From positions 1,061,473 through 1,125,472 of the forward strand of contig NZ_SODP01000001.1 in the NCBI RefSeq assembly GCF_004365355.1: a DNA stretch of 64,000 nt, in the 5' to 3' direction. The translations under genes were made by a program, and so were the position numbers. Numbering within the stretch: position 1 is the stretch's first letter; each line of letters begins with the position of its first letter. Of this stretch, positions 45,590-55,882 are shown in pieces. Under the pieces are notes generated by a model. That model was not told where the DNA came from. It saw nothing but the letters and a program-made list of their open reading frames with translations, and did no database searches. Source of the DNA: Kribbella pratensis. GTDB taxonomy: Bacteria; Actinomycetota; Actinomycetes; Propionibacteriales; Kribbellaceae.

Positions 45590-46678
45590 ATGACGACGAC
45601 CGTCGCCCCCCGCCGCCGCGCCACCTTCCACCCGCTGAAGGTCGCCGCGATCGACGCGATCACCGACGACTCGGTCGCGATCACGTTCGCCGTACCCCGC
45701 GAGCTGGCGGGGGAGTACGAATTCACCGCCGGCCAGCACCTGACGATCCGCCGCCGCGGCGAGGAGATCCGCCGGAGCTACTCGATCTGCTCGCCGGCCG
45801 ATTCCGGCGTACTGCGGATCGGCGTCAAGCGGATCCCCGGCGGCGAGTTCTCGGCGTACGCCGCCCAGGAACTGGAGGTCGGGGACGAACTCGAGGTGAT
45901 GACGCCCCTCGGCCGATTCGGCACGACCCTCGATCCCTCGCAGACCAAGCACTACGCGTTCGTCGCCGCGGGCAGTGGCATCACGCCGGTGCTGTCGCTC
46001 GTCGCGACGATCCTGGCCGTCGAGCGTTTCAGCCGTGTCACGTTGCTGTACGGCAACCGCACCGCGGGGTCGGTGATGTTCGCCGATGAGCTGGCCGACC
46101 TGAAGGACCGGTACGCCGAACGCCTCCACCTCGTCCACGTGCTGTCCCGGGAGACGACCGAGGTCGAGCTGTTCAGCGGACGGATCGACGCTGATCGCCT
46201 GCAGCGGATGTTCGCGACGATCCTGCCGCTGGAGTCCGTCGACGAGTGGTTCCTGTGCGGGCCGTACGCGATGGTCGTCGACTCGCAGGAACTCCTGCTG
46301 GGCAAGGGGGTGCCGCGCGAGCACGTCCACGCCGAGTTGTTCCACGTCGGAGACGAAGCCCCGAAGGCCCCGATCGAGGAAACGACCACGGACGAGGACG
46401 CCGCGCAAGTCACGATCATCCTCGACGGCCGACGCTCGACGTTCCCGCTGGGCGAGCACTCGAAGGCGGTGCTCGACGCGACCCTCGCCGTACGCTCCGA
46501 CGCACCCTTTGCCTGCAAGGGCGGCGTCTGCGGCACCTGCCGGGCCAAGCTCCTGGAAGGCTCCGTGACCATGGACACCAACTGGGCCCTCGAGCCCGAC
46601 GAGATCCGCGCCGGCTACGTCCTCACCTGCCAATCCCACCCCACGACCCCAACAGTCACCCTCGACTTCGACGCCTGA
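45590..46678 (+). CDS. paaE: 1,2-phenylacetyl-CoA epoxidase reductase subunit PaaE
   Basis: Passes electrons from NADPH to PaaA. The 362 residues comprise an FAD domain (RRSYSICS), an NAD-binding domain (FVAAGSGITPVLSL) and a plant-type 2Fe-2S domain with ligands C309, C314, C317 and C347. The order FNR-type reductase then C-terminal ferredoxin is normal for PaaE. It ends the operon; downstream thioesterase and hydratase genes of the pathway are not here. Confidence 0.96.
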   Translation: MTTTVAPRRRATFHPLKVAAIDAITDDSVAITFAVPRELAGEYEFTAGQHLTIRRRGEEIRRSYSICSPADSGVLRIGVKRIPGGEFSAYAAQELEVGDELEVMTPLGRFGTTLDPSQTKHYAFVAAGSGITPVLSLVATILAVERFSRVTLLYGNRTAGSVMFADELADLKDRYAERLHLVHVLSRETTEVELFSGRIDADRLQRMFATILPLESVDEWFLCGPYAMVVDSQELLLGKGVPREHVHAELFHVGDEAPKAPIEETTTDEDAAQVTIILDGRRSTFPLGEHSKAVLDATLAVRSDAPFACKGGVCGTCRAKLLEGSVTMDTNWALEPDEIRAGYVLTCQSHPTTPTVTLDFDA

Positions 46679-46705
46679 CCCCTCGGCCTGATTCACTCCG
46701 GTCGC

Positions 46706-47320
46706 ATGACCGAGCCCATTCCCGCCCCACGTCCGATCAGCACCCAGGAACGGGAGTTCATCGCGAACGTCGAGAGCTCGCTGCGTCCCGCGTTGCTCGA
46801 CGCGATCGTGCACGACCTGGGGCCGTCCGGCCGGCCCGCGGCGGAGCTCTCCAGCCAGTTGGCGGCCGCCTTGCCGGGGGAGCGCCTGCAGACGGTTGTC
46901 GAGGCGACCATGAATTCCAGCCGTCACTTCGACCGCGTGCCGGCGGACGATCGGACGGCGACCGCGGGACGGGCGGCGCTGGCCATCGCCACCCAGGTCG
47001 ACGCTCGCCTGACGGTCGAAGCCGGCGACAGCCGGCTCGGTCGATTGGCCGGCCGGGCGGCTGACCGCGTCCTGCGCGGCGAGTACGAGACCGTGGCACA
47101 CGAGGCGGGGGACGAGGCACACCTGGTCATGAGTGGCGCGATCACGCGAGCCCACTTTCAGGAGTTGGCAGACGTCCAGCGCCATGCCGGCGCCGGCGTC
47201 GTCTCGCCGACCACCCGCCCCGCTGCTGAGTCCGCCAACGAGTCCACCAGCACCGCCCCCGCCCAGCCGTCGGCCGCACGCGCGACCCGCCCCCAAGCCC
47301 AAGGAACTGCACGCGACTGA
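46706..47320 (+). CDS. Hypothetical protein, helical with low-complexity tail
   Basis: 204 residues; no family recognised. The first ~150 residues are predicted helical (REFIANVESSLRPALLDAIV, then an Ala/Arg-rich middle). The last ~45 are a Ser/Thr/Ala/Pro-rich tail (TRPAAESANESTSTAPAQP). No signal peptide or membrane helix. Codon use and base composition match the neighbours, and the frame ends just before a strong hairpin, which supports it being real. Confidence 0.6.
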   Translation: MTEPIPAPRPISTQEREFIANVESSLRPALLDAIVHDLGPSGRPAAELSSQLAAALPGERLQTVVEATMNSSRHFDRVPADDRTATAGRAALAIATQVDARLTVEAGDSRLGRLAGRAADRVLRGEYETVAHEAGDEAHLVMSGAITRAHFQELADVQRHAGAGVVSPTTRPAAESANESTSTAPAQPSAARATRPQAQGTARD

Positions 47321-47329
47321 CCACCGCCG

Positions 47330-47378
47330 CCGAGTCGTGAATTATGGTCGCCCAGCGCAACCACAATCCACGACTCGG
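47330..47378. terminator. Bidirectional terminator between the hypothetical gene and argG
   Basis: Perfect 10-bp arms CCGAGTCGTG (47330-47339) and CACGACTCGG (47369-47378), extended inward by ATTATGGT/ACCACAAT with one mismatch. A second right arm CACGACTCGGTGGTCAG (47402-47418), reaching over the argG stop, can also pair with the left side (CTGACCACCG at 47317-47326 plus GAGTCGTG). Two alternative stems compete. Confidence 0.7.
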
Positions 47379-47414
47379 AGATCGGGGGCCGAGCCGTTCG
47401 CCACGACTCGGTGG

Positions 47415-48882
<1,468 letters not shown>

Positions 48883-48975
48883 AAGCGGCCTCGACCTGCC
48901 CGCTCTCGCGCCGTCGTCTCAGGGGTCAACCCCGGAGTTGGTGGGTTGCGGACCCAGATTTTCGGGGGCCAACCG

Positions 48976-49004
48976 GCCATTTGAGGGGTCAACCCTCAAA
49001 TGGC
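48976..49004. repeat. Perfect hairpin in unit 1 of the tandem repeat
   Basis: Arms GCCATTTGAGGG (48976-48987) and CCCTCAAATGGC (48993-49004), 12 bp, loop GTCAA. The corresponding stems are at 49149-49178 (unit 2, two mismatches) and 49320-49349 (unit 3, one mismatch): the TTT/AAA step of unit 1 is replaced by a C-G pair in unit 3. Confidence 0.8.
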
Positions 49005-49030
49005 GAGCAGGGGAGTTGGGGCAGGCCCCG

Positions 49031-49084
49031 CCGCCTGCACCGCCTGCACCGCCTGCACCGCCTGCGCCGCCTGCGCCGCCTGCG
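49031..49084. repeat. 9-bp GCC-rich tandem array inside unit 1
   Basis: Six copies of CCGCCTGCR: three with A (49031-49057) then three with G (49058-49084). Shorter, less regular versions follow in units 2 and 3. Confidence 0.85.
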
Positions 49085-49546
49085 CCGTCGTCTCAGGGGT
49101 CAACCCTCGAGTTGGTGGGTTGCGGACCCAGATTTCCGGGGCCAACCGGCCAACTGAGGGGTCAACCCCTCAAATGGCAAGCGGGGAGTTGGGGCCGGCC
49201 CCGCCGCCTACGCCGCACACCTGCGCCGCGCACAGCCTGCGCCGCCTCTGTTGCGCCGTCGTCTCAGGGGTCAACCCCGGAGTTGGTGGGTTGCGGACCC
49301 AGATTCTTGGGGGCCAACCGGCCAACTGAGGGGTCAACCCCTCAGATGGCGCGCAAAGCAGTGGAGGCCGGCCCGCCGCCTGCGCCGCGCACGCCTGCGC
49401 CGCCTGCGCCGCTCCCTTGCGCCGTCGTCTCAGGGGTCAACCCACCATCTGAGGGGGGTGGAGGGTGGGCGTGGTCAGCGTGGCTGGTGGGGCTGGTGGG
49501 GTGGGTGGGGGAGGATGGGGGTCGGTTGAGGGGAGTGAGGCTTCGG

Positions 49547-50359
49547 ATGATGGGGCGGTCGCATGCGTTGTCGGGGTGGTGTGCGGGGCTGGCGGTGGCG
49601 CCGTTGGTGGGGTTGACGTCGGTTGCGGAGGTGGTGCCGTTCGCGGCAGCCACTGCTGGGTACGCGTTGCTGCCAGACCTCGACCACCCGGGAGCGAGTG
49701 CGTCGCGGTTGCTCGGCCCGGTGACCGAGCTGGTCTCAGGTGCGGTACGGGCGTTCTCCGGCGTGCTCTACAACCTGACCAAAGGCCCACGCGACGAGGA
49801 GGGCACAGGCAAGCACCGTCACGCGACCCACACGCTCGCGGCGGCAGTCTTATTAGGCTTCCTCGCCGCCAACCTCGGTGACCGCGGCAAGTGGGCCGTC
49901 CTGGCCGTCGCGGTGACCGGTCTGGTGCTCGCGGCTGACGTGCTGGGGGACTGGATCATCCTCGCGGTCCTCGCCGCAGCCGGCTGGTCCGTCGTCGGCA
50001 CGGCCGATCCGCTCACACCATTGCCCGGTACGGCGGCAGCTGACGCAGTACAAGCAGGTCTGGCACAGATCGGCAGTTGGATCGGTGTCGCTGTAGCGGT
50101 CGGCATGTTCGTCCATTGCCTGGGTGACAGCCTCACCCGCTCCGGCTGCCCATGGCTCTGGCCGCTCCCGATCCGTGGCGAGACCTGGTACGAACTCCGT
50201 CTCCCGCGCCCCCTCCGCTTCAGCACCGACAGCTGGGTCGAGCGGCTGCTAGTCGCCCCGATCCTGCTGGTCGTCGGCGTACTCCTTCTGCCCGGAGCCT
50301 TCCATGCGGTCAAGCAACTCTTCGACGCAACCCAGATCTGGATCGCCGGTCAGTCCTGA
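49547..50359 (+). CDS. YdjM/DUF457-like membrane-bound metal-dependent hydrolase
   Basis: 270 residues from ATG 49547; AGG lies 6 nt upstream. The frame is open further upstream through the repeat array, which is rejected. The start MGRSHALSGWCAGLA, then LPDLDHPGAS and KHRHATHTLAAA, carry the His/Asp residues typical of the YdjM-type (LexA-regulated inner membrane) hydrolases. About five to six membrane helices. Substrate unknown; homologues have been tied to lipid or SOS functions. The 3' end overlaps the convergent gene by 10 nt. Confidence 0.8.
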   Translation: MMGRSHALSGWCAGLAVAPLVGLTSVAEVVPFAAATAGYALLPDLDHPGASASRLLGPVTELVSGAVRAFSGVLYNLTKGPRDEEGTGKHRHATHTLAAAVLLGFLAANLGDRGKWAVLAVAVTGLVLAADVLGDWIILAVLAAAGWSVVGTADPLTPLPGTAAADAVQAGLAQIGSWIGVAVAVGMFVHCLGDSLTRSGCPWLWPLPIRGETWYELRLPRPLRFSTDSWVERLLVAPILLVVGVLLLPGAFHAVKQLFDATQIWIAGQS

Positions 50360-50853
50360 AGCCGACCGCTCAGGTACGACGGCACGCCGCGCGACTCGAG
50401 CGCCGCCGCGAATCTGCGCTGGTTGCGCACCCCCGGCCACGCCTCCAGCAAGAACAACGGCAACGCGAGCACAAGGCCGATCAGCACGACCCAGAAACTC
50501 TCCACCACGAACGCGAGTGCGACCGACACCAGGAACACCGCCTCGCACATCGCGAAGCGCGTGAAGGTAGAGGTCGTGAACCGCCGCCACGAATCCGCCT
50601 CGATCTCGGCCGCCGACCGAGCGGAGTACTCGAGCGGCGGAGTGCGGAAGCCGACCAGTTCGCAGATCGAATACGCGCCGACGGCTACGGCAAGCACTAC
50701 AAGCGGGACCCAGCTCGCCGGGAAGTCGCCGATACCGTCGGTGGCGAGAACGAACCACAGCACGAGGGTGATCAACGGCATCGCGGAAGCCATTGTGGCA
50801 CAGACCATAATCAGGCTTTGGCGGGCGGCTGGAGCGGCGGCAGATGTCGACAC
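50350..50853 (-). CDS. Small membrane protein of unknown function
   Basis: 167 residues with four hydrophobic helices (~15-37, ~46-66, ~97-116, ~120-137) and a cytoplasmic charged loop (EYSARSAAEIEADSWRRF). No family recognised with certainty. It ends inside the 3' end of the convergent YdjM-like gene. Confidence 0.65.
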   Translation of the reverse strand: MSTSAAAPAARQSLIMVCATMASAMPLITLVLWFVLATDGIGDFPASWVPLVVLAVAVGAYSICELVGFRTPPLEYSARSAAEIEADSWRRFTTSTFTRFAMCEAVFLVSVALAFVVESFWVVLIGLVLALPLFLLEAWPGVRNQRRFAAALESRGVPSYLSGRLQD

Positions 50854-50996
50854 GCCGGTGAGACTAATGCATCCGAAGTCACAAGATCTGGACGGAATGC
50901 AGTCATCTGATCACGCAGAGTATTTCCAGAAGTTTTTCCGGACTTTTTTCGAAGAAGCTGTAACGACTCCTGGGGCGGGCCCGATAGGACGAGTGA

Positions 50997-51038
50997 GCCT
51001 GGTGGCTGCCCGGACCCCCGAGCGGACAGCCACCAGGC
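50997..51038 (+). terminator. Hairpin upstream of dapA
   Basis: Perfect 12-bp arms GCCTGGTGGCTG (50997-51008) and CAGCCACCAGGC (51027-51038), 18-nt loop. It lies 42 nt before the dapA ATG and ahead of the candidate -10 box. It may insulate dapA from upstream transcription; a leader role applies only if a promoter lies further upstream. Confidence 0.5.
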
Positions 51039-51067
51039 CTACCCATTTCTCCGGGGCTTGGGAGCGG

Positions 51068-51073
51068 TAATCT
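51068..51073 (+). promoter_or_regulatory. Candidate -10 box (TAATCT) of dapA, leaderless
   Basis: TAATCT ends 7 nt before the dapA ATG; the gap contains GAGG but too close for normal ribosome-site spacing. Confidence 0.5.
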
Positions 51074-51080
51074 GAGGGCC

Positions 51081-51995
51081 ATGTCCTCGCCAGAATCCAC
51101 GCCCTCGTCGACGCTGCCGTTCGGCCGTCTGACGACCGCGATGATCACGCCGTTCCGTCCCGACGGGTCCCTCGATCTCGACGCTGCCCAGAAGGTCGCC
51201 AAGCACCTGGTGGACGGCGGGAACGACGCCCTCGTGCTGAACGGGACCACCGGCGAGGCGCCGACCACCTCCGACCAGGAGAAGGTCCAGCTGATCGAGG
51301 CCGTCCGCGAGGCCCTCGACGGCCGCGCGAAGATCGTCGCCGGTGTCGGCACGAACGACACCGCGCACACGATCGAGTGCGCCAAGCAGGCCGAGGCGGC
51401 CGGAGCCGACGGTCTGCTCGTCGTCACGCCGTACTACAACAAGCCTCCGCAGGACGGGCTGCGCGCGCACTTCACCGCGGTCGCCGACGCCACCGGCCTG
51501 CCGAACATGCTGTACGACATCCCCGCCCGGGCCGGGGTGGCGATCAAGACCGAGACGCTGATCGCGCTCGCCGAGCACCCGCGGATCGTCGCGGTGAAGG
51601 ACGCCAAGGGCGACATCGCCGGGACCACCAAGGTGCTGGCGAACACTGATCTGTTCTACTACTGCGGTGCCGACGAGCTGAACCTCGCTTCGCTGGCGAT
51701 CGGCGCGGTCGGTATCGCGAGCGTGGTGGCCCACGTCGCGAGCCGCGAGTACCGGCAGCTGATCGACGCCGTGGTGGCCGGCGACCTTGCCACCGCACAG
51801 GAGATTGATCGACGGCTGGTGCCCGCCGTCGAGACGATCATGACCAAGACCCAGGGCGCCATCATGGTGAAGGCCGCGCTGAAGCTGGCCGGCGTCATCG
51901 AGCACGCGACCCTCCGGTTGCCGCTGGTTGAGGCGACCGCCGAGCAAGTGGACTGGCTCACCACCGACCTCAAGACGGCAGGACTGATTGCATGA
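51081..51995 (+). CDS. dapA: 4-hydroxy-tetrahydrodipicolinate synthase DapA
   Basis: Condenses pyruvate with aspartate semialdehyde, the first lysine-branch step. The 304-residue TIM barrel has the GTTGE loop at 55-59, catalytic Tyr145 (LYDIP) and Schiff-base Lys173 (AVKDAKGD). Its end overlaps the RNase J start (ATGA), the conserved dapA-rnj order of actinobacteria. Confidence 0.97.
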   Translation: MSSPESTPSSTLPFGRLTTAMITPFRPDGSLDLDAAQKVAKHLVDGGNDALVLNGTTGEAPTTSDQEKVQLIEAVREALDGRAKIVAGVGTNDTAHTIECAKQAEAAGADGLLVVTPYYNKPPQDGLRAHFTAVADATGLPNMLYDIPARAGVAIKTETLIALAEHPRIVAVKDAKGDIAGTTKVLANTDLFYYCGADELNLASLAIGAVGIASVVAHVASREYRQLIDAVVAGDLATAQEIDRRLVPAVETIMTKTQGAIMVKAALKLAGVIEHATLRLPLVEATAEQVDWLTTDLKTAGLIA

Positions 51996-53686
51996 GCCAT
52001 CCCCATCCAGATCTCGACGCGCCCGGACCTCTGACTCCGGGCGCTTTGCGGGTCATCCCGCTCGGCGGCCTCGGCGAGGTCGGCCGGAACATGACCGTGT
52101 TCGAGTACGACGGCAAGCTGCTGATCGTCGACTGCGGCGTACTCTTCCCGGACGAGAACCAGCCCGGCGTGGACCTGATCCTGCCGGACTTCGAGCCGAT
52201 CCGGGACCGGCTCGGCGACGTCGTCGCGGTCGTTCTGACGCACGGCCACGAGGACCACATCGGCGGGTTGCCCTACCTGCTGCGTGAGCGGGGCGACATC
52301 CCGGTGGTGGGATCGCAGCTCACGCTCGCGCTGCTCGAGGGCAAGCTGAAGGAGCACCGGCACCGCAACGTGCCGCAGCAGATCGTGGCCGAGGGGGAGA
52401 CCCTGCAGATCGGCCCGTTCATCTGTGAGTTCGTCGCGGTCAACCACTCGATCCCGGACGCGCTCGCGGTCGCGATCAAGACGCCGGCCGGCGTCGTACT
52501 GCACACCGGCGACTTCAAGATGGACCAGCTGCCGCTGGACAACCGGATCACCGACCTGCGCGCGTTCGCGCGGCTCGGCGAGGAGGGCGTCGACCTGTTC
52601 ATGGTCGACTCCACGAACTCCGAGGTGCCCGGCTTCACCACCCACGAGCGCGACATCGCGCCGGTGCTGGACCGGGTCTTCACCAACGCGAAGAACCAGC
52701 GGATCATCGTCGCCTGCTTCGCCTCGCACGTGCACCGCGTGCAGCAGGTGATGGACGCGGCCGTGAAGCACAACCGCAAGGTCGCGTACGTCGGACGCTC
52801 GATGGTCCGCAACATGGGCGTCGCCCGTGATCTCGGTTTCCTGAACGTCCCCGGCGACACGCTGATCGACATGCGCGAGCTCGACGACTACCCGCCGGAG
52901 CGGGTCGTGCTGGTCTCGACCGGTTCGCAGGGCGAGCCGATGTCGGCGCTGTCCCGGATCGCCGCGAACGACCACAACGTCGTACACCTGCAGCCCGGCG
53001 ACACCGTAGTACTCGCGTCGTCGCTGATCCCGGGCAACGAGAACTCGGTGTACCGGGTGATCAACGGCCTGATCCGGCACGGTGCGAACGTGATCCACAA
53101 GGGCAACGCGCTCGTGCACGTGTCCGGTCACGCCAGCGCCGGCGAGCTCCTGTACTGCTACAACATCGTCAAGCCGCGCAACGTGATGCCCGTGCACGGC
53201 GAGGTCCGGCACCTGCACGCGAACGCCGACCTGGCGGTGCAGACCGGCGTACCGCGGGAGAACGTGGTCGTCGTCGAGGACGGCGTGGTGGTCGACCTGA
53301 TCGACCGCAAGGCCGTGGTGGCGGGCAAGGTCGACTGCGGGTACGTGTTCGTCGACGGCTCGACCGTCGGCGACATCACCGAGACCTCGCTCAAGGACCG
53401 CCGGATCCTCGGTGACGAAGGGTTCATCTCGGTCATCGCGGTGATGGACTCGGTCACCGGCAAGCTGACCGCCGGGCCGGAGATCCAGGCGCGCGGGTTC
53501 GCCGAGGACGACACTGTCTTCGACGACCTCAAGCCGAAGATCGAGGCCGAGATCGAGAAAGCGATCGGCGGCGGGGTCGACGACATGTACCAGCTGCAGC
53601 AGGTGATCCGCCGGGTGGTGGGCAAGTGGGTCAGCGATACCCACCGCCGCCGCCCGATGATCATTCCGGTTGTGGTCGAGAGCTAG
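51992..53686 (+). CDS. rnj: Ribonuclease J
   Basis: Metallo-beta-lactamase/beta-CASP nuclease with 5'-3' exo- and endoribonuclease activity in mRNA decay and rRNA maturation. It has 564 residues; the zinc motif LTHGHEDHIGGLP has H84, H86, D88 and H89. The beta-CASP part includes STGSQGEPMSALSRIA, and VSGHASAGE and MPVHGEVRHLHAN supply further ligands. The C-terminal RNase J domain is complete. Confidence 0.97.
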   Translation: MSHPHPDLDAPGPLTPGALRVIPLGGLGEVGRNMTVFEYDGKLLIVDCGVLFPDENQPGVDLILPDFEPIRDRLGDVVAVVLTHGHEDHIGGLPYLLRERGDIPVVGSQLTLALLEGKLKEHRHRNVPQQIVAEGETLQIGPFICEFVAVNHSIPDALAVAIKTPAGVVLHTGDFKMDQLPLDNRITDLRAFARLGEEGVDLFMVDSTNSEVPGFTTHERDIAPVLDRVFTNAKNQRIIVACFASHVHRVQQVMDAAVKHNRKVAYVGRSMVRNMGVARDLGFLNVPGDTLIDMRELDDYPPERVVLVSTGSQGEPMSALSRIAANDHNVVHLQPGDTVVLASSLIPGNENSVYRVINGLIRHGANVIHKGNALVHVSGHASAGELLYCYNIVKPRNVMPVHGEVRHLHANADLAVQTGVPRENVVVVEDGVVVDLIDRKAVVAGKVDCGYVFVDGSTVGDITETSLKDRRILGDEGFISVIAVMDSVTGKLTAGPEIQARGFAEDDTVFDDLKPKIEAEIEKAIGGGVDDMYQLQQVIRRVVGKWVSDTHRRRPMIIPVVVES

Positions 53687-53737
53687 GCACTACTCGGTGT
53701 AGCGTTCGGCGCGAGCTATCGAAAGGGTGGGCCGGCG

Positions 53738-54766
53738 ATGAGTGTCAGCGGGGTGAACGGGACGGGTCAGCGCCGGCCCACGATGAAGGAGGTCGCCGCC
53801 CGGGCGGGGGTCGCACTGAAGACCGTCTCCCGGGTGGTGAACGAAGAGCCGAACGTGAGCCCTGAGCTGACCGCGAAGGTCCAGGCCGCGATCAAGGACC
53901 TGAACTACACACCGAACGAGTCCGCCCGGATGCTGCGCCGCGGCAAGACCGGGACGATCGCCGTCGTCATCCGTGACATCGGCGACCCGTTCTTCGCCTC
54001 GCTCGGCCGAGCGGTCGAGCTGTGGGCGCGCTCGTCCGGCTCGGTGGTGATGATCGGGCTGACCGACGAGGATCCGGAGCGGGAGAGGGACGTCTGCCTC
54101 GAGTTCGTCGCCCGCCGGCCGGACGCGCTGATCATGGCGCCGATCGGCGAGACCCAGGAGTACCTCGCGCCGCATGTCGACGCCGGGATGGCGGTCGTCA
54201 CGATCGACCGTCCCGCCCACGGCATCGAGGCGGACGCCGTGCTCGCGGACAACGCCGGCGGGATCGACCAGGCGATCGATCACCTCGTCCGGCAGGGGCA
54301 TCGCCGGATCGCGTACCTCGGTGACGACGAGCGCATCTTCACCGCGCGGGAGCGCGTCGTCGCGTACCGGGCTGCGATGGCCCGGCACCGCATCGAGGTG
54401 GACGAGGACCTGGTCCACCTGTCCGAGCCGACGACCGAGGGCATCGGCATCACGCTGTCCGCAGTACTGGATCGGGCCGAGCCGGCGACTGCGTTGCTGT
54501 CGGCAAACAACATGACGACGGCCGAGGTACTGCGTGGCTTGGCCGGCCGCCGCGATCGGGTCGCGCTGGTGTCGTTCGACGACCTGGCGCTGGGGGATCT
54601 GCTCAGCCCGGGTCTGACCGCGGTCGCGCAGTCGGCCGACGTGATGGCGCGGACCGCGATCCAGCTGATGACCGAGCGCCTGCCGGAGCCGCACCGGCCC
54701 GGACGCACGGTCCGGGTCCCGGTGAAGCTGACGATCCGGGGCTCAGGCGAGATTCCCCCGCGTTGA
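53738..54766 (+). CDS. LacI-family transcriptional regulator
   Basis: 342 residues. The HTH reads PTMKEVAARAGVALKTVSRVVNEEPNVSPE (quoted in part; ~14-43), with the hinge helix SARMLRRGK just after. The periplasmic-binding-like sensor domain follows (GTIAVVIRDIGDPFFASLGR). It is probably a sugar-responsive repressor; its target is not obvious since the next gene is a convergent desaturase overlapping its 3' end by 24 nt. A TAGCGT box at 53700-53705 may be its -10. Confidence 0.94.
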   Translation: MSVSGVNGTGQRRPTMKEVAARAGVALKTVSRVVNEEPNVSPELTAKVQAAIKDLNYTPNESARMLRRGKTGTIAVVIRDIGDPFFASLGRAVELWARSSGSVVMIGLTDEDPERERDVCLEFVARRPDALIMAPIGETQEYLAPHVDAGMAVVTIDRPAHGIEADAVLADNAGGIDQAIDHLVRQGHRRIAYLGDDERIFTARERVVAYRAAMARHRIEVDEDLVHLSEPTTEGIGITLSAVLDRAEPATALLSANNMTTAEVLRGLAGRRDRVALVSFDDLALGDLLSPGLTAVAQSADVMARTAIQLMTERLPEPHRPGRTVRVPVKLTIRGSGEIPPR

Positions 54767-55807
54767 CCGGAGTTCGGCCGCGAGCGGGCAGTCGAACGGG
54801 TCGCGGGCCCGCAGGCCGACGTTGTTGAGGTAGTCGACGACGATCCGGTACGACCTGAACAGGCCGACCTCGGAGTACGCGATCCCTTGGAGTTCGCAGT
54901 ACTCGCGCACGATCGGCTGCACCCGCCGGAGCGTCGGCCGCGGCATGCTGGGGAACAGGTGGTGCTCGATCTGGTAGTTGAGCCCGCCCATCGCGAAGTC
55001 GGTGAGGATGCCGCCGCGGATGTTGCGCGACATCAGCACCTGCCGGCGGAGGAAGTCGAGCTTCGACCCGGCCGGGACGATCGGCATGCCCTTGTGGTTC
55101 GGGGCGAACGCGGCGCCGAGGCAGACCCCGAACACCGCGAGCTGCAACCCGAGGAACGCAGTGGCCTTTCCTGGCGGCAGCAGCACGTAGAGCGCAGCGA
55201 CGTACGCCGTGATGCGTGCGGCGACCACGATCGCGTCGATGCGGTCCGCGCGGCCGGCGTCCTTGCGCAGCAGGTGTCGCAGGCTGGATGCGTGCAGGCC
55301 GACGCCTTCGAGGGTGAGGAGCGGGAAGAAGAACCAGCCTTGCCGCGCGGCGAGCCACCGGCCGATCGGCCCGCGGTCGACGACCGCCTCGGGCGTGAAG
55401 GCGAGCACCTTGAGCTGGACGTCGGGATCACGGTCGGTCTGGTTCGGTGCGGCGTGATGTTTGTTGTGCTTGCTGCGCCACCAGCTCGCGCTCATGCCGA
55501 GGATGCAGCCGGCCAGGATGCGCGCGGTCCAGTCGTTGCGCGCGTTCGAGTGGAAGATCTGCCGGTGCGCACTGTCGTGGCTGAGGAAGGCGACCTGCAC
55601 CAGGACGAGCGCCAACGCGCCCGCGAGCCAGAGCTGGTGCCAGGTGTTGCCGAGCACGATCATGCCCGCTACCACCCCGAGCAGGGCGCCGCCGACGATG
55701 CCGATCCGGGTGAAGTAGTAGCCCTGCCGGCGGCGGAACAGACCCAGTTCACGCACGGTCCGCAGGAGATCCGTGTACATGCTGACGTACTGCTGCTGCG
55801 CGCTCAC
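54743..55807 (-). CDS. Membrane fatty acid desaturase (downstream copy)
   Basis: 354 residues. The three His boxes of the membrane di-iron desaturases are HDSAH (77-81), HNKHH (114-118) and QIEHH (279-283), with NHKG (237-240) near the third. Four core membrane helices. QIEHH places it in the front-end/acyl-lipid (DesA3-like) group. It is a close paralogue of the gene 75 bp upstream. The start GTG 55805-55807 lacks a clear ribosome site. Confidence 0.92.
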   Translation of the reverse strand: MSAQQQYVSMYTDLLRTVRELGLFRRRQGYYFTRIGIVGGALLGVVAGMIVLGNTWHQLWLAGALALVLVQVAFLSHDSAHRQIFHSNARNDWTARILAGCILGMSASWWRSKHNKHHAAPNQTDRDPDVQLKVLAFTPEAVVDRGPIGRWLAARQGWFFFPLLTLEGVGLHASSLRHLLRKDAGRADRIDAIVVAARITAYVAALYVLLPPGKATAFLGLQLAVFGVCLGAAFAPNHKGMPIVPAGSKLDFLRRQVLMSRNIRGGILTDFAMGGLNYQIEHHLFPSMPRPTLRRVQPIVREYCELQGIAYSEVGLFRSYRIVVDYLNNVGLRARDPFDCPLAAELRSTRGNLA

Positions 55808-55882
55808 GCTGGCCAGAGTGAGGTCGTGGCGTGACGCCGGGCGTGCGGCCAGATGGCCCGGCGAGGTCTGCTTGGCAAAGTG

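Larger units (their letters stand above)
48910..49455. repeat. Three-and-a-part tandem copies of a ~170-bp hairpin-rich repeat, locus B
   Basis: Units begin at 48910, 49084, 49255 and (partial) 49421, i.e. 174, 171 and 166 bp apart. Each has GCCGTCGTCTCAGGGGTCAACCC, then GAGTTGGTGGGTTGCGGACCC, a GGGGCCAACCGGCC element, a hairpin with GGGG-TCAA-CCCC core, and a GCC-rich spacer (see separate entry). Sequence is well conserved over the first ~105 bp. A reading frame crosses it but has no domain and is interrupted in unit 4; it is treated as non-coding. Confidence 0.85.

Noticed and set aside
48910..49455. CRISPR array
   Set aside because: Units are ~170 bp, similar along most of their length, few in number and have internal hairpins; there are no short repeats with unique spacers and no cas genes.
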